Made by a program: the position numbers and the translations under genes
In this document: positions 60,425 to 64,000 of the stretch, in pieces
How the letters are laid out: the number at the start of each line of letters is the position of its first letter
How positions within the stretch are numbered: position 1 is the stretch's first letter
The notes under the pieces: generated by a model
What the model was told of the DNA's origin: nothing
The model's database searches: none
The model's input: only the letters and a program-made list of their open reading frames with translations
Assembly: GCA_034509755.1 (NCBI GenBank)
Contig: CM067561.1
Location: 6,514,646 to 6,578,645 of the forward strand
Direction: 5' to 3'
From: Anisodus tanguticus
Lineage: Eukaryota > Streptophyta > Magnoliopsida > Solanales > Solanaceae
DNA: 64,000 nt

Positions 60425-61050
60425 TTGTTGGTCGCACTAAATATTTTGAAAAATATTTTTCTATAGAAAATATTTTCCTTAAAATAGGAGAAAATGTTTT
60501 TCTTAAAAATAATTGTCAGATCAATTAAAACTCACCAATGCATCCGCAACCGATCCCCACCCCAACCTACCTCCTGCCTAACCTGCCCTACCTCCCACCC
60601 CTACATTCCTCACCTACCCCCGCACCTTCCACCCTACTCCCAATCTACCACCCCTGGCTTACACCATACCTACCTATCCCCCACCCCATTATAACTACCC
60701 CACTTACCCCCACATCTCCTGCCTCTGCCCCACCCTACCTCTACTTCCTACCTACTCCACCTGCCACCCCTGCTCTACCCCACCTACTCCCAACCCTGCA
60801 CCTATCACACCTCCTACCACTCCCCGCCTACCACCTACCTACCTCACCTCTCACCCTGCCTACCCCTACTAGAAGTTGCATGCCCGAATTTAAAAACTTC
60901 ATAGTGTTCTGCTTTGAATATATATAAATGCTCTCAAATAGATATTTTTCAATGCGTACCAAATATAAGAAATGAGTAGAAAAATCATTTATTTTCTTAA
61001 AAATATATATTTTATGTGAAAAACATTTTCCATCGTACCAAATACACCCA
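60425..61050. mobile_element. MITE-like element with C-rich core (tentative)
   Basis: The left part (60430-60520) and right part (60960-61050) hold partly inverted gaaaatattttcc / ggaaaatgtttttc-type sequence. The right edge resembles the common plant hAT/MITE end TTGGTACGATGGAAAATG (minus strand). Between them lies the C-rich tract 60540-60885. The terminal repeats are imperfect and I found no clear target duplication. Confidence 0.4.
60540..60885 (+). repeat. Strand-asymmetric C-rich low-complexity tract
   Basis: About 345 bp in which the plus strand is mostly C, T and A with very few G. It is built from variants of cctacc, ccacc and cccca. It yields long proline-rich frames in more than one register, which is expected of such composition and not evidence of a gene. 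Confidence 0.85.
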
Positions 61051-61318
61051 TAATCGATTTAAAAGAATTGAATAAACAGTAATATGAGTTGATTATCATG
61101 CATGATCGACTCAGGTAAGGAAAAACTTGGCTAGCTATACTTTGGACAACTTTGATTTTAATGTGGGTTGTCCAGTGGGTAGGTCGTCCCGATCCCGACC
61201 CGGCCCGTCCCGCTACTCGCCCCCGATCCCTCATAATTTATTTTGTTGGTGTCGAGGTTCGAACTCACCCGTCCCGACCCTGTCCCGCCCCGCCAACCCC
61301 CCTCCCTCTTTGCAAAAA

Positions 61319-61370
61319 TAGACGTTGCAACAACGGTTAAATTTCAATTCTTACCGTTGTGCAACGTCTA
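61319..61370. other. Long hairpin in the hAT 5' region
   Basis: Arms tagacgttgcaacaacggt and accgttgtgcaacgtcta pair with one base missing, around a loop of about 15 nt. It lies between the GC-rich end and the TATA box, where hAT transposase-binding or regulatory motifs can occur. Confidence 0.85.
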
Positions 61371-61471
61371 TAACGACCATTTTTACCCCCACCCAATAAA
61401 TACCCTACCCCTTTAATATTTATTTTTAACCCCTTAGTTAATATATTTACACTTTAACCCTATTTCTCAAC

Positions 61472-61479
61472 TATAAATA
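61472..61479 (+). promoter_or_regulatory. Putative hAT transposase TATA box
   Basis: TATAAATA, about 250 bp upstream of the first ATG (61730). Confidence 0.5.
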
Positions 61480-61729
61480 CCTCATTTTCTCACAAATCAT
61501 CTTACGATCTCAATTTATCTCTCTACAATTCTACATTGGCTATTAAATATTATATTTTTTTTTCTCATTTATATGAAAGTTAAAAAATTGGGAGTGAAGT
61601 TGACAACTAGCTTGATGCTCATCCATCGAGCAAAGTTTCAATTTTCAACATCGATTACACGTCGATGTTACGTCGGCGTTTGGTACCTTCGTTCCTCTTT
61701 AAATTATTTAAATAGAAGGATTAAGAAGT

Positions 61730-63462
61730 ATGTTTAAGGGTAAGGCTAAGGGTAATGGTGTTTCTTTTAGTAGAGGTAACAAGGACAGAGGTACTTCTTC
61801 TAGTAATCCTATTCCTAGTCCCGATGATTTCATTGATTTCACTCATATAGATGAAACTATTTTTTTAATGATATACCATTAGATGATGAGGTAGATGATC
61901 CAAACTTTAATTTAGACGATAATCTAGAGGACACACTTATTAGTGCACCTCAACCTCATGCTCAAACTGAAACCGGAATGCCTCATATTCCCCCTATTAT
62001 GAGTCGAGGCCCCACACAACAAAAAGTAAAATCACCTGCATGAGATTTTCTTAATAGGGACCAAGAGAATCAACTAGCGAAATGTAAATTTTGTAAAAAT
62101 ATTTATAAATTTAAAATCGGAAAAGGTCAAGGTGGGACAGGATGTTTATTGAGACATGTACAAGGCGAGCACACATCTAGGTGGAATCAATACCAGGCTA
62201 AAAGATCGGGTGTGCCAATGTCATCTGAGTCGGGACAAGGTTCACATAGTATCCCGATGAAGTACAGAGTCAAATTAACCCATCAACGGGGGATTTTTTT
62301 TGTCCTAAATATGATAAAAATAAAGATAGGGAAAATATGGTAAAATTAGTTGCAGTGGAGGGTTTGCCTTTATTCATTTCCTTCCTCTCCTGGTTTTATT
62401 CATTACATCCGAGAAACATATAATCCTGTTTTTAATGGTTTTTCTAGATCAACTGTTAGAAGAGATGTTTTTTAAATTTGCAAGTGAATATATCAACAAT
62501 ATTTACGTTATGCATTGTATCATTTTAATGGCAAAGTGACTATCACTTCTGACATAGGCCGTAGTACTAACAGTAATGATTATTTAACGGTAACATGTCA
62601 TTGGATAGATCAAAATTGATCTATGTAAAAATGTATTTTAGCATATAGATATATTGATGATAGGAACACTGGAAGTTTTATTGCACAAAATATTAATGAA
62701 ATTTGTGATTATTATGGAATAAATGATAAAATTATGATTATTACATCAGATAATGCTACTTCTAATGATTATGCTATAAGACTTTTAAAAGTTCGATTAA
62801 ATATATGTTTTCATGATCATTTTCATATAAGATGCGCGTGCCATATTTATAACTTAGTTGTAAAGGATGACCTAAAACTTTTTAAAAGCATTCTTGATAA
62901 AATACAATTTGCTATAAGTTTTATTTTTAAAGGTAATAAAATAAAAAGACGCAAAGAGTATAAAAAAACTTGTCATGATTGTGGATTAACTTATAGAAAA
63001 ATTCCAGAAGAAGTTTTGACTATGTGGATTTCTCTGTATGAGCAACTACTTGTTGCTTACGATTATAGAAATAAAATATTTAGTGGTTCAACTTTTTCAC
63101 AAGTTAGCGAATTTGATGTTTATGTTTTTCAGGGTGTTGTACCGTACGAATTAATTGTCAATGATGAAGGGCATGAAGACTTGCTGAAATACTGGAGGCA
63201 GAATGAGAAGACATTTTCGACACTAGCAAAGATGGCCCGAGATGTGTTGAACATTCAAGCGTCATCAACAGCGTCCGAAAGCATTTTTTCTGCTGGAAGA
63301 TTTCAAATAGGAGAGAACAGACATTCATTGGCGGGAGATACATTGGAGATTGTAGTTCTTTTCAGAGATTGGATTCGAGTGGAGCGTAGAAGGTGTGGTC
63401 AACCGGAGATCAACGAAGAAGAATACTACAACTACAACGAAATCTCGTCCGAGGGAACATGA
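61730..63462 (+). pseudogene. hAT transposase, BED finger and dimerisation domain, broken
   Basis: It starts at ATG 61730 (MFKGKAKGNGVSFSRGNKD), then a T-run frameshift at about 61860 leads into an acidic stretch. The BED zinc finger is at 62080-62175 (CKFCKNIYKFKIGKGQGG, LLRHVQGEH, a C2H2 spacing). The middle is decayed to about 62700. The long frame 62734-63462 gives ITSDNATSNDYAIRLL (catalytic-region D), RCACHIYNLVVKDDLKLFKS, and the hAT C-terminal dimerisation domain (LLKYWRQNEKTFSTLAKMAR, ASSTASESIFSAGRF). It is much shorter than full hAT transposases (about 650-700 aa), because of an internal deletion near 63100. RICESLEEPER/Ac-like. Non-functional. Confidence 0.87.
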
Positions 63463-63911
63463 AGTCACGTCGAACAATTTAATCAACAAATTCCAATTCC
63501 AACCGAAGATCCTCAAGACATTGTGAGGAAATTCGAAAAAGTATGATTAACTATGTAATTTTTTTAATTTCAATTTTACTATATGATTTGCAACTTTTGA
63601 AATTGTATTACAAAAAAAATATATTTCTATTAAATAATATAAGAGGCACAAAAACAATATTGAGATTTTTTATTACACTATCTTATTTAATTATTGAAGT
63701 GTTTATATATATTATTTTTTAAATCAAGTGGCAATACAAAAAAGAAATCCCGAACCCGACCCGACCCGACCCGACTCCATTTCCAGCGGGATGTGGGACG
63801 GGACATCCGCCTGTCTTGCTAAGCCTGGCCCGCCAGTTCCGCCGGAGACCCGGTCCCAACCCTTCCCCTCGTTCCGCCGGGATCCGCCCCGCCCGGTTGA
63901 AAAGCCCTGGT

Positions 63912-64000
63912 ACAAAGTAACAACACCAAATTAGTACATTCAAACCAACCGATTTGCAGGTATCAGGACGAATTTTCGTCCGACCCGTATCCCGATAATA
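63912..64000. other. Right flank
   Basis: Short stretch after the presumed hAT end. Nothing recognised. Confidence 0.5.

Larger units (their letters stand above)
61150..63911 (+). mobile_element. hAT DNA transposon relic
   Basis: GC-rich (gacccg/cccgac-type) subterminal blocks at 61185-61305 and 63755-63900 flank a broken hAT transposase gene. The right end appears to be ...ttgaaaagCCCTG at about 63909; its reverse complement CAGGGC is a typical hAT terminus. I could not find a matching CAGGGC left end or an 8-bp target duplication, so the left border is approximate. Confidence 0.65.

Noticed and set aside
60494..60927. Long proline-rich ORFs (66 and 129 aa)
   Set aside because: They come from a C-rich low-complexity tract that is open in more than one frame. 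No start context, domain or codon bias.
61127..61340. Arg/Pro-rich ORFs at the hAT left end
   Set aside because: Artefact of GC-rich gacccg repeats. No gene structure.
1..64000. CRISPR array, bacterial operon, phage or integron features
   Set aside because: The window is plant nuclear DNA. No regularly spaced repeats with unique spacers, and no prokaryotic gene order.
1..64000. A previously undescribed multi-gene system
   Set aside because: All substantial coding regions beyond CAMTA and SAR1 fit known transposon families. The few unassigned fragments are short and broken, so no new system can be supported.

Overview
This is a plant nuclear window, most likely from the nightshade family (Solanaceae). 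The evidence is TS-type tRNA-derived SINE copies with TTG-repeat tails, a dense set of plant Copia, Ty3/gypsy, L1, RTE, hAT and Stowaway elements, AT-rich spacers, and two intron-containing plant genes with canonical GT-AG splice sites. The species cannot be fixed from the sequence alone.

Only the first 11 kb is gene space. A plus-strand CAMTA (calmodulin-binding transcription activator) gene enters from the left with its 5' exons outside the window. It runs as ten exons from 745 to 7424. A convergent minus-strand SAR1 small GTPase gene follows (9000-10739, three exons, 193 aa, apparently intact). Its promoter carries a TATA box, an exact CCAAT-N9-CCACG ER-stress element, and a sequence resembling an XBP1-binding site. 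Such sites fit a COPII gene induced by the unfolded protein response.

From 11 kb to the end the window is a graveyard of nested transposable elements. In order: an L1 RNase H fragment; a rearranged minus-strand Copia (11.6-15.4 kb); an RTE-type LINE 3' end (16.9-17.7 kb); Tekay/Del-like LTR relics; a minus-strand Ogre/Tat remnant (about 20.5-25.1 kb) split by a gag-only Copia with 930-bp LTRs and a CTAAC target duplication (21546-24702); a decayed Tekay-like element (25.8-29.6 kb); a possible B3-domain fragment (about 30 kb); a structurally complete but mutated minus-strand Copia with unusual TA...CA LTR ends and an ATAGC duplication (30578-35386); a large plus-strand Ogre/Tat element with a 4.56-kb LTR, an ORF1 with a DUF7745-like domain, gag, protease, RT and RNase H (36.3-51.5 kb) whose 3' LTR is truncated; an Athila-like 3' end; a Tekay-like gag/protease/RT fragment interrupted by a 5.8-kb L1 LINE that itself contains a SINE remnant (52.7-60.4 kb); a C-rich tract flanked by MITE-like ends; and a broken hAT transposase gene with a BED finger and hAT dimerisation domain (61.2-63.9 kb).

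Apart from the 235-aa gag-only frame, every transposon coding region I followed carries stops or frameshifts, so these are relics and not active systems. I found no convincing new multi-gene system. The most interesting points are the SAR1 promoter motifs, the TA...CA Copia, the gag-only Copia with CpG-rich LTR boxes, and the layered rearrangements.
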